From assembly GCF_003265705.1 (NCBI RefSeq), contig NW_020312788.1:1135423-1199422 (forward strand): a stretch of 64,000 nt of DNA. Reading direction: 5' to 3'. The notes below the pieces were generated by a model. That model was not told the DNA's origin. It worked only from the letters and a program-made list of their open reading frames with translations, and made no database searches. Below are positions 50,195 through 62,360 of the stretch, one piece after another. Within the stretch, counting starts at the first letter, position 1; each line of letters begins with the position of its first letter. This DNA is from Callorhinus ursinus (Eukaryota; Chordata; Mammalia; Carnivora; Otariidae). The translations under genes and the position numbers were made by a program.

Positions 50195-50325
50195 AAGGAC
50201 ACTGAGAAGACAGCATCTATGAACCAGGAGGCTAGCAGGCCCCACCAGATAATGAAGCTGCTAACACGCTGATTTTGGACTTCCAGCCTTTAGAACTGTG
50301 AGAAATAAATGTTTAATTTAAAAAA
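50195..50325 (+). mobile_element. MaLR LTR 3' part (MST-type)
   Basis: gaaccaggaggctagcaggc, then tttggacttccagcctttag, then agaaataaatg, ending abruptly after the poly-A signal. Confidence 0.65.
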
Positions 50326-50404
50326 GAAAAAAGGCTCTAAAGGAGCACATTTGCTTGAAAACCCAGGATAACCCCACTGCCCTCCCCTGCTGCAGCAGCT
50401 TTCC

Positions 50405-50545
50405 CCACTAGGAATGGATGCTAGAAGGGATCTTAGGATTCATTCAACCCCCTTGGAAACTTAAGTCCCAGAGTTGGGGGTGGGGGGTGGGGATGTGACT
50501 TGTCCAGAGTTACACAGCTGGTTTGTGGCCATACCAGGAGCAAGC
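50405..50545 (-). repeat. MIR-like fragment
   Basis: ttgtccagagttacacagct with preceding ggaaacttaagtccc fits antisense MIR. Confidence 0.6.
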
Positions 50546-50814
50546 TCCATGGTTCCCCCACTACCCTCCTGAGTGAGGCATCTCCTGGGAATTCTTATTA
50601 AACAGGGAATGCTAGGTCATTGCCAAAGAGATTTCATGTACCATAAGCCACAGCCACAGGAACTTCCACTCTGTGAGCATATAAGCACACCCTCCACTTA
50701 AGCAGGCAGCTTTACTGCCACGTCTCACTTCCTTGCTGCCCCTTCCCTTTACCAGCTAATGCTCCCTTTCTACCAGAGTTCAGTTAAGGAAAGAATGAGT
50801 AGCAGTTTTACAGT

Positions 50815-50945
50815 TCAGTTCATTTTACAGCTTGTTAGGTCAGGTTTAATTACCCCAGTGAGGAAACAGATTCAGAAAGGTTAAGAAACTTGCCCAAACT
50901 CACACAGCTAGTAGGTAATAGAATTGAAGCATGAGCCCACAATAA
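50815..50945 (-). repeat. MIR
   Basis: cattttacagcttgttaggt, then aggttaagaaacttgcccaa and cacacagctagtaggtaata. Confidence 0.8.
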
Positions 50946-50954
50946 GAAACTAAT

Positions 50955-50993
50955 GGCGGGGGAGGGGGGGCAGCGCGGGGCGGCGGGGGGAGT
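50955..50993 (+). repeat. G-rich tract, potential G-quadruplex
   Basis: Several runs of 4-8 G (ggcgggggagggggggg, then cggggcggcgggggg) within 40 bases on the + strand, so C-rich in the MYO3B transcript. Confidence 0.8.
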
Positions 50994-52509
50994 TTTCTCC
51001 TCCATAATACATCTGAAAAATAGGAAGGGAAGCAAATCAAATAGAATATCTGAATGCTCCAACATAGGCATACCTCTTTATTTGTAAGTTGTCTCTGGAT
51101 TCTATCCTCTCACAGGCTGGTGTCACCATGCAAACCAGGATGCCCTTGGGAATGTCATACATTCCTACTAGATAGTCATTTCCTTTAACCTTCTAAGACT
51201 AAAGAAGGTGTGGAAAAAACCTGGGACATAATACAGCACCACAAATACTAGTCTCCCCACATCCCACCTGCTCCTGCCTCACCCTCACCCCAAGGCTCCT
51301 CTGGGATCCCATTCCGAAGGCTGAATACCCTCCTCCCTTTGCTTCCTCCTCCAGCTCAGTGACCATCAAGCAAAAGACCAAATGCAGGGTCTGGCCTAGG
51401 CAGGAACTCCCTTTCATGGGGCTGAGCCCCCAGGCCCCGGCAGGCCAGTGGAGGCACTGATGGGAGTGTAGCCACCAGGTAACTTGGGACTCAGCTCAGG
51501 AAGAGCCCAGGCTGGGTCTGACATTCCTTCAGCAAGCACTTCAGCAAACAAGAACAGTTTGGCCCTTCTCACCTCCCCAGGGGGGGTGGGAGGACAGCCT
51601 AGAAAGCTCCAAATGTTCACAGAGGCCATTGTTTTGATACTTCTTGCTCGGCACTGAGTGGGGGATGGTAAGGGTAGAGGGGATATGACGCCTCTGCTCT
51701 GGGCCTCACATGCTTCTGCACATCTGGGAGCTGAAGCCCTCAGAGGGAGTTCTATATTTAGACCCACCAGGAGGAGGGTAATGACATGTCACCACCACCT
51801 CCAGGGCCAGCCCCCCACCTCTGCACTAACGTATGACACATGACTCAACTTCCCTGCAGAGCTCCAGCTGAGGGGGGACCTCTCAGCTGAAGCTGAGGTT
51901 AAAGGCTGGGGCTGCACTCAGTCATTTCACCCTGGCCCTGGGCCCTTTACCCACCAGGGCCCCAAGTACCTGGGTTGTGCTTCAGAGCCCTTCAAGGCAG
52001 AACCACTGTGGGAATGCAGGCAGGGTCAGCCCAGAACAAGGAGGAAGGGAATCCCTCTGTTTCTTAGAAGCTGACACAGGAGTCTGGAGGGAATCCAGGA
52101 ACACAAATGGCTACAGAATCTCAGGAATAAATGTCTTGGGGGAAGACACACAGGTCTTCCAGGCAGTGATCTGGGTTCTAAACCCCTCACTTGAATCTCC
52201 TGAGCAACCAAGGCCTGCATTCCTTACAGTGATATGACTGGCACATGGGATCCCAATAATCCCCAGCCATTTAAAACAAAGTCAGGTAAAAATGGACTCT
52301 AATGTTCTCACCATTTTTATCACTTCAACCTTACTGACAGCTTGGAGAGATCCTGCCTTCATTATCAGAGGAATACTAGAGCCATGGAATATGGGAGCTA
52401 GAAGAGGCTTTTCTCCCTAAAAACTGTATATGTTCTCTGAAAAACAGAAGGGAGCTTGGAGGCAGAAACTACCCAAGCCTATCTCTTCTTCTTACAGAAG
52501 AGACCAGAT
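50994..52509. other. GC-richer unique intron, nothing recognised
   Basis: Higher GC than its surroundings (51250-52050) but few CpGs, so not a CpG island. No exon is recognised. Confidence 0.45.
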
Positions 52510-52830
52510 TAGGGAGGAGTGAGGTGCAGACACCGTGCACCACCATTTTTTAAAGTACTTACTATGCCAGGGACTGCACAAAAAATGTTCAGTGCGTCAC
52601 CTAATTTTGTCCTTTGAAGCTGTTCTTTTTTTTCTTCTTCTTCTCATTTTACCTCTTTTAACTTCTCCCACCTTACTAATCACAAATATTCAAAATTTGC
52701 TCCCAGGTCTGACTCCAAAATGTGTGCTCTTAACTTTTCTACCCAAACTGAAGCCATATTAAAATAACTGAACCACAATCACTTTTTAAAAATGAGTGGC
52801 AGAGCTAAAACTAAAATCTAAATCTCCTAA
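52510..52830 (-). repeat. Broken MIR-like repeat
   Basis: tacttactatgccagggact near 52555 and gagtggcagagctaaa near 52794 look like two ends of an antisense MIR separated by a CT-rich stretch. Confidence 0.4.
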
Positions 52831-53024
52831 ATTCTCTTCTGAAGAACTTTGTCATTTTATTTTTTTTGGATCCTTCCCTTGGGTATTAATCACAATGACT
52901 TCTAGTGTCATGTTGAATGATTACATTTTCCTCAACATATTAGGAAGGATAATTCTTACCTAAAATAATTTTGAAATTGAAAAGGTTTACATCTTACCTG
53001 GTACACTGGTGGTCACAATTAAAC

Positions 53025-53910
53025 CATTTGCACTAGTATAGTGGTTAAGAGGAAGGATTCTGGAGCTAAATAGCTGGGTTCAAATCCTGGTGACATCATA
53101 ATACTTTGTCCAAGGACAAGAACAGTATTTTCTGTGACTTACTTAATCTAAAACATTGGACTAGTAATAGCACTGACTTTATGGAGTTATTGTGAGGATT
53201 ATAAATGAATTCATTCGTATAAAGCACTTAGTGCCAAAAGACGTCTACACCCCTATGTTTACTGCAGCATTATTTACAATAGTCAAGATATGAAGCAATA
53301 CAAGTGTCCATCAATATGTGAATGGATAAAGAAGAACATGGTCTTTATATACAATGGAATATCACACAGCCGTAAAAAAGAATGAGATCTTGCCATCTGT
53401 GACAACACAGATGGACCCAGGGGGTATTATGCTAACAGAGAGAAAGACAAATACCATATGATTTCACTTACATGTGGAATCTAAAACACAAAAGAACAAA
53501 CAAAGCAGAAACAAAACCCTAAATACAGACCACAAACTGGTGGTTGCCAGAGGGGAGAGGGATAGGGCAATGAGCAAAATAGGGGAAGGGGAGTGGGAGG
53601 TGAGGCTTCCAGTTATGAAATGAATAAGTCATGGGGATGAAAGGTACAGCATGGGGGATATATAGTCAATGGTATTTTAATAGCTTTGTATAGTGACAGA
53701 TGGTAGCTATACTTATGGTAAGGACAGCATAACATATAGAGTTGTTGAATTATTATACTGTACTCCTGAAATTAAAGTAACACTGTGTGTCAACTATACT
53801 TCAATAAAAATAAATAAATAATAAAAAATCATTCCTAAAAAAAATAAAAAATAATGCACTTAGTACCTGGCACATAGTAAGCACTCAATAAATGCTAACT
53901 CTTATTTGGG
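53025..53910 (+). repeat. MIR interrupted by an L1
   Basis: The left part has agtggttaagaggaaggatt, gctgggttcaaatcctgg and attgtgaggattataaatga. The right part has acctggcacatagtaagcac and tcaataaatgctaac. An L1 inserted at 53236-53855. Confidence 0.88.
53236..53855 (+). mobile_element. L1 3' end inside MIR
   Basis: ORF2 tail (tacaatggaatatcacacag; catatgatttcacttacatg) and a 3'UTR ending caataaaaataaataaataa. Flanking gcacttagtgcc (53224-53235) and gcacttagtacc (53856-53867) are the target duplication. Confidence 0.9.
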
Positions 53911-54039
53911 GACCAAATCCATTCCTAAGCTAGAGCTTAGGAAGCAAAATGGTAATAATGACAATAATATTTCAGTTCTGTAGTGTTTTATGGCTTTCTG
54001 AGCCCTTCAACACAAAATACCTCATTCGTCATCTCTAGT

Positions 54040-54290
54040 CCTGGCAGTGTCCAAGGAAATAGCGTTATCGTGTCATTTAGCTAGGAAAGGCATAATTAAT
54101 GAAGGCAAGAGTGGTGCAAAAAGCCTGTGATATTTCTGCATTGGTGTAAGCTTGTTGTTATGGCAACCGTCCCCTGTCAACGACCCTTTTTCAGGCAGAG
54201 AGAGACCCAGTTTTGGAGCTGTCACAGCACATCTGTTTCTCTGCTCAACTGATTAGCTCTTGTTTGCAACAATGAGCAGATGGAAGTAAA
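54040..54290. promoter_or_regulatory. Candidate regulatory block with RFX X-box
   Basis: Repeat-free stretch in the 19.6-kb intron with homeodomain-like ATAATTAAT near 54091 and the X-box at 54154-54167. Conservation is untested. Confidence 0.35.
54154..54167 (+). promoter_or_regulatory. RFX X-box, full match
   Basis: GTTGTTATGGCAAC matches the imperfect-palindrome X-box (GTTGYYATGGCAAC) at every position. RFX factors bind this class of site; use here is inferred. Confidence 0.45.
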
Positions 54291-54589
54291 AACAAAAAAA
54301 AAATTTTTTTTTCTAAAAAGAAGCAAATGTTTACTTCATCCACAAGTCTGCTTTCTAATACAGAAACAGATCTTTAGCTGTTTTAAGAAGATGCCGAGTA
54401 AACTGCATCCTTAATATATGGGCCACTTCCCTCCCTGGTAGGACTGCAAATTGTAGTCAACTATAAATTACAGGTGACAGGTCCTTCATGTATGTCTTTT
54501 AAAATGTTTTGTCTCATGCTCTAGTTTCAGAGTATTCTTCTACTACATCTCTGTCTTTGTTTTATGAGCTCATACAACAAAGTGGGTTG

Positions 54590-54860
54590 GGAAACCTGAA
54601 TTCTGGGACCAAGACTGCTCTGAACTAGCACAGAGAATAGCCTCTCCCTGCCTTAGTTTCTTCATCTGTCAAATGGGACTTGCATGCCCATGCTCTGAAA
54701 GGCCAAACAGTTCCTGTACTTACTAGGTATGTGGACTTGGGCATGACCTCTCCTATACATTTCTTTGAGCCTCACTTTCCTCAGTGGTAAAATGGAGAAA
54801 AAGCATCTACTACAGAGAGCTGTTGAAATGAAATGATGTGTTAAATACCCCTAACCTAGT
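54590..54860 (+). repeat. Two MIR fragments in tandem
   Basis: ttagtttcttcatctgtcaa with atgggacttgc (first), and ggacttgggcatgacctctc with tttcctcagtggtaaaatgg (second). Confidence 0.75.
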
Positions 54861-55782
54861 TCCCGATACATTAATGTGTCCTCAAGCAAGTGAAAGTCCC
54901 CTTCCCACCATACACTTGCTTAGCAGGTACAATATTCAAACTATCTGACACTCAGCTGGCTCATGGCACTGGAGCTGGTCCTTGGGGTCCCTTGCTTAAC
55001 AGATATTACCTGTAGTGGTTGAACCATTAGATCTGGGGTGTCCAAAGGAAAGAGACAGGCACCTCTGGTGGCCAAGGAGCACTCAAGGGGCTCTGGAGGC
55101 CAGCCACTTACATCCAGAATAGAAGTATTTCAATATTTTACCAATCAGCATGGCCACACCCATGCATACCAGTTAACTCTAAGGCATTATTCTAACATAG
55201 TCTACAAATGTCCCCAATAAAAATAACAATGATACTTTGGTCCTTTTTCTTGAGTTTCAGTCATTTACAAACATTCAGTTTAATTCTTTGCTACATGTGA
55301 CGGTGGGAAGGGAAGATGAAGGATCAATTTCCCCAACCCCCCACCATCACCATCAATACACATAAAGTAGGCCTGTATCCCTTTTTGTTATAGACCAGGA
55401 TATTACCAGGCATGTAAGTGATGCAAATACTAGCTGAGCAATACCAACACTGACAGTGGACATGGGTTGTATTGGAAATCTTCTAGTTCAGTGGGTCACA
55501 AAATATAGATTCTAGTCACCGTTACCCACCTACCCACTCAGTGTCCCTGAGCACTTAGCCTGGCAGAACCTTGGATTCCTTATCTATTAAGTCATGTACT
55601 CATGCCTAACTGGCATCCTCACAGATAGGTGTGACCACTTAAAAAATAATATCTGTAAAAGTTCCATGCAAATGTGAGATACTATTATGCATATTATTTA
55701 TTATAAGAAATTGGCTGTCAGGAGACAGTAGAGGAGAAAAGAGACAATAAGCTACATAGCTTATAGGAAGACTTTGTTAAAT

Positions 55783-55823
55783 ATATATACATATATGTAT
55801 GTATGTATATATATATATATATA
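55783..55823. repeat. (TA)n/(TATG)n microsatellite
   Basis: atatatatacatatatgtat followed by a TA run. Confidence 0.9.
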
Positions 55824-56068
55824 TGTCTAAGATACAGGCTAAAGTAAGAGGCAGGGAGACCAGAAGTTCAATGTAAACGAAGGGTTGAAGGAGGTAACCT
55901 GAGTCAAACATCTCAGGAGATAATAAAAAAAATGCTTGGCTAGAGATCAGGTAGGACAGAACAAAATTCTGAAGGTGCTGAGTACCCAGGTGGGAAGGCA
56001 ATTTGTTATGCTTAGTACATCCAGAAAGAACCGTGTTTGCCTTAAACACCTGAGGCTGTGAGAGAACA

Positions 56069-56105
56069 GTGTGTGTGTGTGTGTGTGCGCGCGTGCGCGC
56101 GCGCA
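56069..56105. repeat. (TG)n(CG)n tract, Z-DNA-prone
   Basis: About ten TG units run directly into gcgcgcgtgcgcgcgcgc, a strictly alternating purine-pyrimidine run. Confidence 0.92.
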
Positions 56106-56180
56106 GAGAGCCAAAGCTGAGCTCTCTAAGCTAGCTCCTCTAACATGCAGACCTGTAGATCCCAAAAGACTGGCTGATTA

Positions 56181-56373
56181 GGGCGCCTGGGTGGTTAAGG
56201 GACTGCCTTCGGCTCGGGTCATGATCCTGGAGTCCCGGGATCGAGTCCCGCATCGGGCTCCCCGCTCAGCAGGAAGCCTGCTTCTCCCTCTAATCCTCCC
56301 CCCTCTCGTGTACTCTCTCTCTCTCTCTCTTTCTCGCTCTCTCAAATAAATAAATAAATCTTTAAAAAAAAAA
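56181..56373 (+). mobile_element. CAN-SINE
   Basis: Head gggcgcctgggtggttaagg (short deletion in the head). Target duplication at 56164-56180 (aaaagactggctgatta) and 56374-56390, one mismatch. Confidence 0.94.
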
Positions 56374-56448
56374 AAAAGACTGACTGATTATCCTGGAAAC
56401 TTGAATTATTTACTACAGAGGAGGGGTGTTAAGAATTTGGAGGGTCGT

Positions 56449-56893
56449 TATGGGTTGAGTTGTATCCTCCAAAAAAAAATATGTTGAAGCGCTAACCCTC
56501 AGAATCTCAGAATGAAAACTTATTTGGAAATAGGGTTGCTACAGATGTAATTAGTTGAGTTAAGGTGAGGTCATACTGGGGCAGGGTGGGCCCCCAATCC
56601 AATGTGATTGGCGTCGTGATGAGGAGATGGCCATGTTAAGGCAGAGACACAGAGGGAGAGGGCCTTGTGACTACAAAGGCAGATCCTGGAGGCCAAAGAA
56701 TACTGAAGACTGCCAGCAAACCACCAGAAGCTAGGAAGAAGTGAGAAAGGATCTTGGAGACTTCAGAGGAAGCAAAGCCCTGCTGATGCCCTGATTTTGG
56801 ACTCCTAGTCTCCAGAACTGAGAGATAATAAATTTCCATTTTTTAAGCCACAGAGTTTGTACTACTTTGTTATGGCAGTCCTAGAAAACAAAT
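56449..56893 (+). mobile_element. MaLR LTR, MLT1-type
   Basis: tatgggttgagttgtatcct, then aatagggttgctacagatgt, then gagataataaatttcc and ttgttatggcagtcctagaa at the end. Confidence 0.83.
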
Positions 56894-57885
56894 ATGGAGC
56901 AGACAGCCTTTGATGCCAGGACGGGAGGAGAACCCTCTTTAACTTCTTCAACACAAAATCAGCCTCATGGAAGTAAAGGGGGGCATCTGTTTGTACCAAG
57001 GGTACTTTCACTGGTGGCTATTGGAATACTGGAGCCACTACTGCCCCTCAGATATTCACAGGCACGACTGCCCCCCAAGCCAGCCCGTACCTACGAAGCC
57101 ACGCAGGTTGCAGCAGGCACAGCCGGGATTTTTGATGGCTTCACATAGCTGCTGAACCAACAAACTCTGCAACTCCCCACTTCTGTCCTTACACGAGAAA
57201 CTTAATTTCCTATTGTTTAAGTCATTTTGCTCAGGGTAATCTGTTAAACACATAGTTTCTATGTTGAGTGTTTTTCTTTCCCTCTTGTCTTCCCTGAGTC
57301 ATAGTATGAAGTACTATCACACTTAAGGGCACCCCTAGAATTCTTCTTCTTCTATTTTGCTGAGTTGATACTGCTTTTACCCAGTATTTTTCAACTTTAG
57401 TCGTATCCAGATGAGGCAGTGAGAGGAAATAAGTGGAGAGTGTTGACAATCTGAGAGTCAATGCCTGCCGCAGCTTTGAGCTACCCCAGTGAACTGTGCC
57501 TTTGGACTGCTCATCAACATCTGATTGTGGTATGGTCACATTCCATTAGCTACCTGGTTTGTAGTATAGCCTACTTGAATTAAATATTGAAGTTACTCAA
57601 GCTGGTGAAATAAAAATGGAAATAAAATTGGGAAAAGAATAATTGGGTTCCATTTCTCAAAATTAAATAGGATCAAGGATCTTTCAGCTGCATTTTCAAA
57701 ATAAAAGCACTGGTCACCTGCAATGATTTCATGCCACTGGTATTGGCACTGCATGCATTGTTGTCATGTTTAATCTAAACACCGCTTATTCACACTAGAG
57801 AAGTGAAAGCATATTAAGATCAATATACTATGCAGGCTGTCACATGAAGACAATGTTCATTTGAACCACTGCTGATTATACTTTC
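56894..57885. other. Unique intronic sequence, nothing recognised
   Basis: No repeat or exon is recognised. Confidence 0.45.
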
Positions 57886-57899
57886 AAGAACTGCTCTTG

Positions 57900-58098
57900 G
57901 GGCGCCTGGGTGGCTCAGTCGTTAAGCGTCTGCCTTCAGCTCGGGTCATGATTCCAGGTCCTGGGATCAAGCCCCACATCGGGCTCCCTGCTCCGTGGGA
58001 AGCCTGCTTCTCCCTCTCCCACTCCCACTGCTTGTATTCCCTCTCTCGCTGTGTCTCTCTCTGTCAAATAAATAAATAAAATCTTTAAAAAAAAAAAA
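57900..58098 (+). mobile_element. CAN-SINE
   Basis: Head ggcgcctgggtggctcagtc. The perfect target duplication aagaactgctcttg lies at 57886-57899 and 58099-58112. Confidence 0.96.
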
Positions 58099-58112
58099 AA
58101 GAACTGCTCTTG

Positions 58113-58854
58113 ACCCAAAGCTTTGCTCACCAGGGAGAGTACAAATGTTTGTGGAATCAGCCGGACAAATGGAAAATTGTTCCTGTGGACATTCTTACAC
58201 AGAATTATGAAGCAAAAAAGAAGCTTTGTTTGAAAGAGTAATTCGCCATTTAGAAAATAAAAACATGAGGATTGTGTAGGCTTGATTGCCAATAACTGCA
58301 GCCCAGGACTGACAGCATACCCCCAGCACAAGCAGGCATCCTGAGAGAATCTATGAGGCAGGCATGAGCCATCAGGCACTTGCTGCTGAAAGGCACTGTC
58401 AAGGTCTCCACACAGCCATCTGCCTACTCCTCAACTTAACCACTAGAGCAGGTAGGATGTCACTCTGGCTTTTCCCTGCTGAGAAGACAACCAGTTCCAG
58501 ACAATATGGGCAACAGAGGCTCACCACAGATCACTATACTGCCCCTTCTAGAAACATTCCACATATTTTATTCAACCCAGCTGAAACTGAAAAGTCACAA
58601 ACACTGCATGAGAAATGTAGAAAGCCAAGGGCAGGCTTCTCTTATTTACGTTTTGTGATTGTGGGAACACCAGCTTGCTGTGGAAGAAACACCATCTTCG
58701 GTGTTATGTCACCCTAAATATGAGCTGAGTGGCCTCAGTTATTCTTTAATAACAGATCAATCAAAATCTACAGAGAAATTTGTTGATACCAGTAGTTATA
58801 AAGCCTCTGCAAACTGCCCTCCAAATGCATCTTCTCCTTTGGTTTTTTTTTTTT
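58113..58854. other. Unique intronic sequence, nothing recognised
   Basis: No repeat or exon is recognised. Confidence 0.45.
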
Positions 58855-58859
58855 TAACC

Positions 58860-59640
58860 AATGGATTCATTCATCCAACAGATGTTTACTGAGCACCTAC
58901 TCTGTATCAAGCACTATGTTGAGAGTTGGACATCACAAGACCCGCTGACAATTACAATGGGATGATCAGTGTGCTAATGGAGGCTGTAAAAGCCGCAACA
59001 GAAACTTAAGGACAGGAGCCTCAGTGTCAGCCAGGGATCAGGGAAGGCTTCGTACAGGAGACAGATGCATTTGAGCTGAGCCCTGAAGACTGAGGAGGAA
59101 TGGGTCAGAGTTCCGAGGGCTACTCCAAAAGACAGAACAATGCATGGAAGGGTTTAAAGGAATGCTATATCAACATGGATTTGGGGTGAACTGGTTGTTC
59201 ACTACTCTTGCGGCTTAAGAACAAGTAAACTGGGAAATAGTAACCTAAGGAGAGGGTGGATAGGTAGATATGGGCTGGAATATGAAGGGCTTTGTTTACC
59301 TTCCAAAGGAGTTTTGATTCTGTCCTACAGTGTTTCTTAAAGTGGGGTTCACAAGGTCTCTATGAACATTTTTATGTTTTTGTTGCAATGATAATTTTAT
59401 TAGTAATAAAATGGGAGGAACAGTGATAAAAACATATTCCAAATCATCTGGATGACCATCTGCCTCAGAATTTCAATGCCCCTATTTATGTTTACTATTA
59501 AGTTGGCATAAGCCAACAGAGATGTACCAGTTAGAGACCAAAGGAGATGCTGTTTGAACAAAGATCACCCTAGGTGAAACTGAGTAAAGTGGTGGGAGAA
59601 CTGGGTCACCACATGGTACATGGTAATAAGTAGGACAAAA
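58860..59640 (+). repeat. Ancient mammalian-wide repeat
   Basis: gatgtttactgagcacctac, then gaaggcttcgtacaggagac, then ctggaatatgaagggctttg. Same family as near 16.5 and 42.5 kb. The part after 59340 is uncertain. Confidence 0.55.
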
Positions 59641-60902
<1,262 letters not shown>

Positions 60903-60908
60903 CTAAAC

Positions 60909-61202
60909 CAGAGGCTGGCAAACTTTTTCCATAAAGGGTCAGATAGTCAGTAGGCTCTGAGAGCCATATAGTCTCTATCATAACTGCCATTAGAGAGCAA
61001 AAAGCTGCATGGACAACACAGAAACAACTGAGTGTGGTTGTGTTTCCATAAAAATTTACTTATGGGTACATATAAATTTCACATGTCATAAAATATTCTT
61101 TTGATTTTTTTCTCCCCAATCATTGAAAAATGTAGAATCCACTTTTCTTTCACAGGTCATATAACAGGAGGCAGGTCAGATTCAGCTGACCTGTAGTTTA
61201 CC
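60909..61202 (+). mobile_element. hAT-type nonautonomous element
   Basis: Starts cagaggctggcaaacttttt (with ccataaagggtcagatag after it) and ends with the imperfect inverse gacctgtagtttacc. The outline of a common mammalian hAT MITE; family name uncertain. It begins 53 bases from the exon border. Confidence 0.75.
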
Positions 61203-61350
61203 AAAACCGTAGTTTGTCAGTCACTGTGTAGGAGTACATAAGCGGGAGGGGCAGAGTGGTACCACTCTATCTCAATCACTAGAATATTTTTTTTCATAAT
61301 GAACATTCCTACCTGTATTCCTACAAAATTGGAATCAAAAGAGAGTATCG

Positions 61351-61544
61351 GGGCACCTGGGTGGCTCAGTCATTAAGCGTCTGCCTTCAGCTCAGGTCAT
61401 GATCCCAGGGTCCTGGGATCGAGCCCTGCATTGGGCTCTCTGCTCGGCGGGAAGCCTGCTTCTCCCTCTCCCACTCCCCCTGCTTGTGTTCCTGCTCTTG
61501 CTGTCTCTCTCTGTCAAATAAATAAATAGAATCTTAAAAAAGAA
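61351..61544 (+). mobile_element. CAN-SINE
   Basis: Head gggcacctgggtggctcagtc and an aaataaataaatagaatctt tail. The imperfect target duplication aaaagagagtatcg (61337-61350) pairs with aaaagaaaatatca (61545-61558). Confidence 0.9.
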
Positions 61545-61559
61545 AAAGAAAATATCAAG

Positions 61560-61770
61560 GGGGACCTGGATGGCATAGTCAGTTAAGCCTTTGGCTCTTG
61601 GTTTTGGTTCAGGTCATGATAGGGTCATGAGATGGAGCCCTGCGTCCGGCTCCAAGCTCAATGAGGAATCTGCTTGAGATTCTCTCTCCCTCTACTCTGC
61701 CCCTCCCGCTTATGTACTCTCTCCCTAATAGATACATACATACGTACATAAATAAATCTTTAAAAAAAAA
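61560..61770 (+). mobile_element. CAN-SINE, older subtype
   Basis: Head ggggacctggatggcatagtc with the older body (ggctcttggttttggttca). The perfect target duplication agaaaatatcaag lies at 61547-61559 and 61771-61783. Confidence 0.92.
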
Positions 61771-62124
61771 AGAAAATATCAAGAACTAAACCCAAAATAT
61801 CTCCCTATTATATTTCCAAAATATTTCAGGTGATTTCTTTCTTAAAATGGTGCTTCATTTTGTGGAGAAAGAAAATCGGCATGTATTATTTATAATAGAG
61901 GATCAGTGTAAACATAAAGAGTTTCTAGTCCCTTATCTTACCTAGAAGCCTGGAAACCTGGCAAGAAAACTATGTTTGTCAAATGGAAAAAGAAGCTGAC
62001 TAAAAATATTATCATCTAGGCCTCAGTGTTGAGGACCAGAATTTTAATGTAATTCCAATGTATTTTATCTATCTTAAGTCTTCAGCTCTCTTCTTTATAC
62101 AAGTGAATAAAGTAGAAGTAAAGA

Positions 62125-62360
62125 TACACTGGATTAGGAGTCAGAAGTCCTGTTTTCCATCCCAATTATGCCTTTTCCTAATTGTATGACCTCAAGCAGA
62201 CGCCCTCACTCTGAGCCTCAGTTTTCTTATCCTCAAACTGGGGATAATGATACCTGTCACACCTAACACAAAGGGTTCTTCTTAAAGATCAAATAAGAAA
62301 ACGTGAAATAACTTAAAAATTGTAAAATATTTTACAAATATAAGGTATTCTTTCATGCCA
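62125..62360 (+). repeat. MIR
   Basis: ggattaggagtcagaagtcc, then attgtatgacctcaagcaga, then cagttttcttatcctcaaac. Confidence 0.85.

Larger units (their letters stand above)
54861..56163. other. Unique intron with simple repeats
   Basis: It holds the two simple repeats listed (55783-55823, 56069-56105). Nothing else is recognised. Confidence 0.45.

Noticed and set aside
51420..52000. CpG island or promoter
   Set aside because: GC content rises but CpG dinucleotides are sparse.
57936..58379. 147-codon minus-strand frame
   Set aside because: A large part is an antisense CAN-SINE translation.
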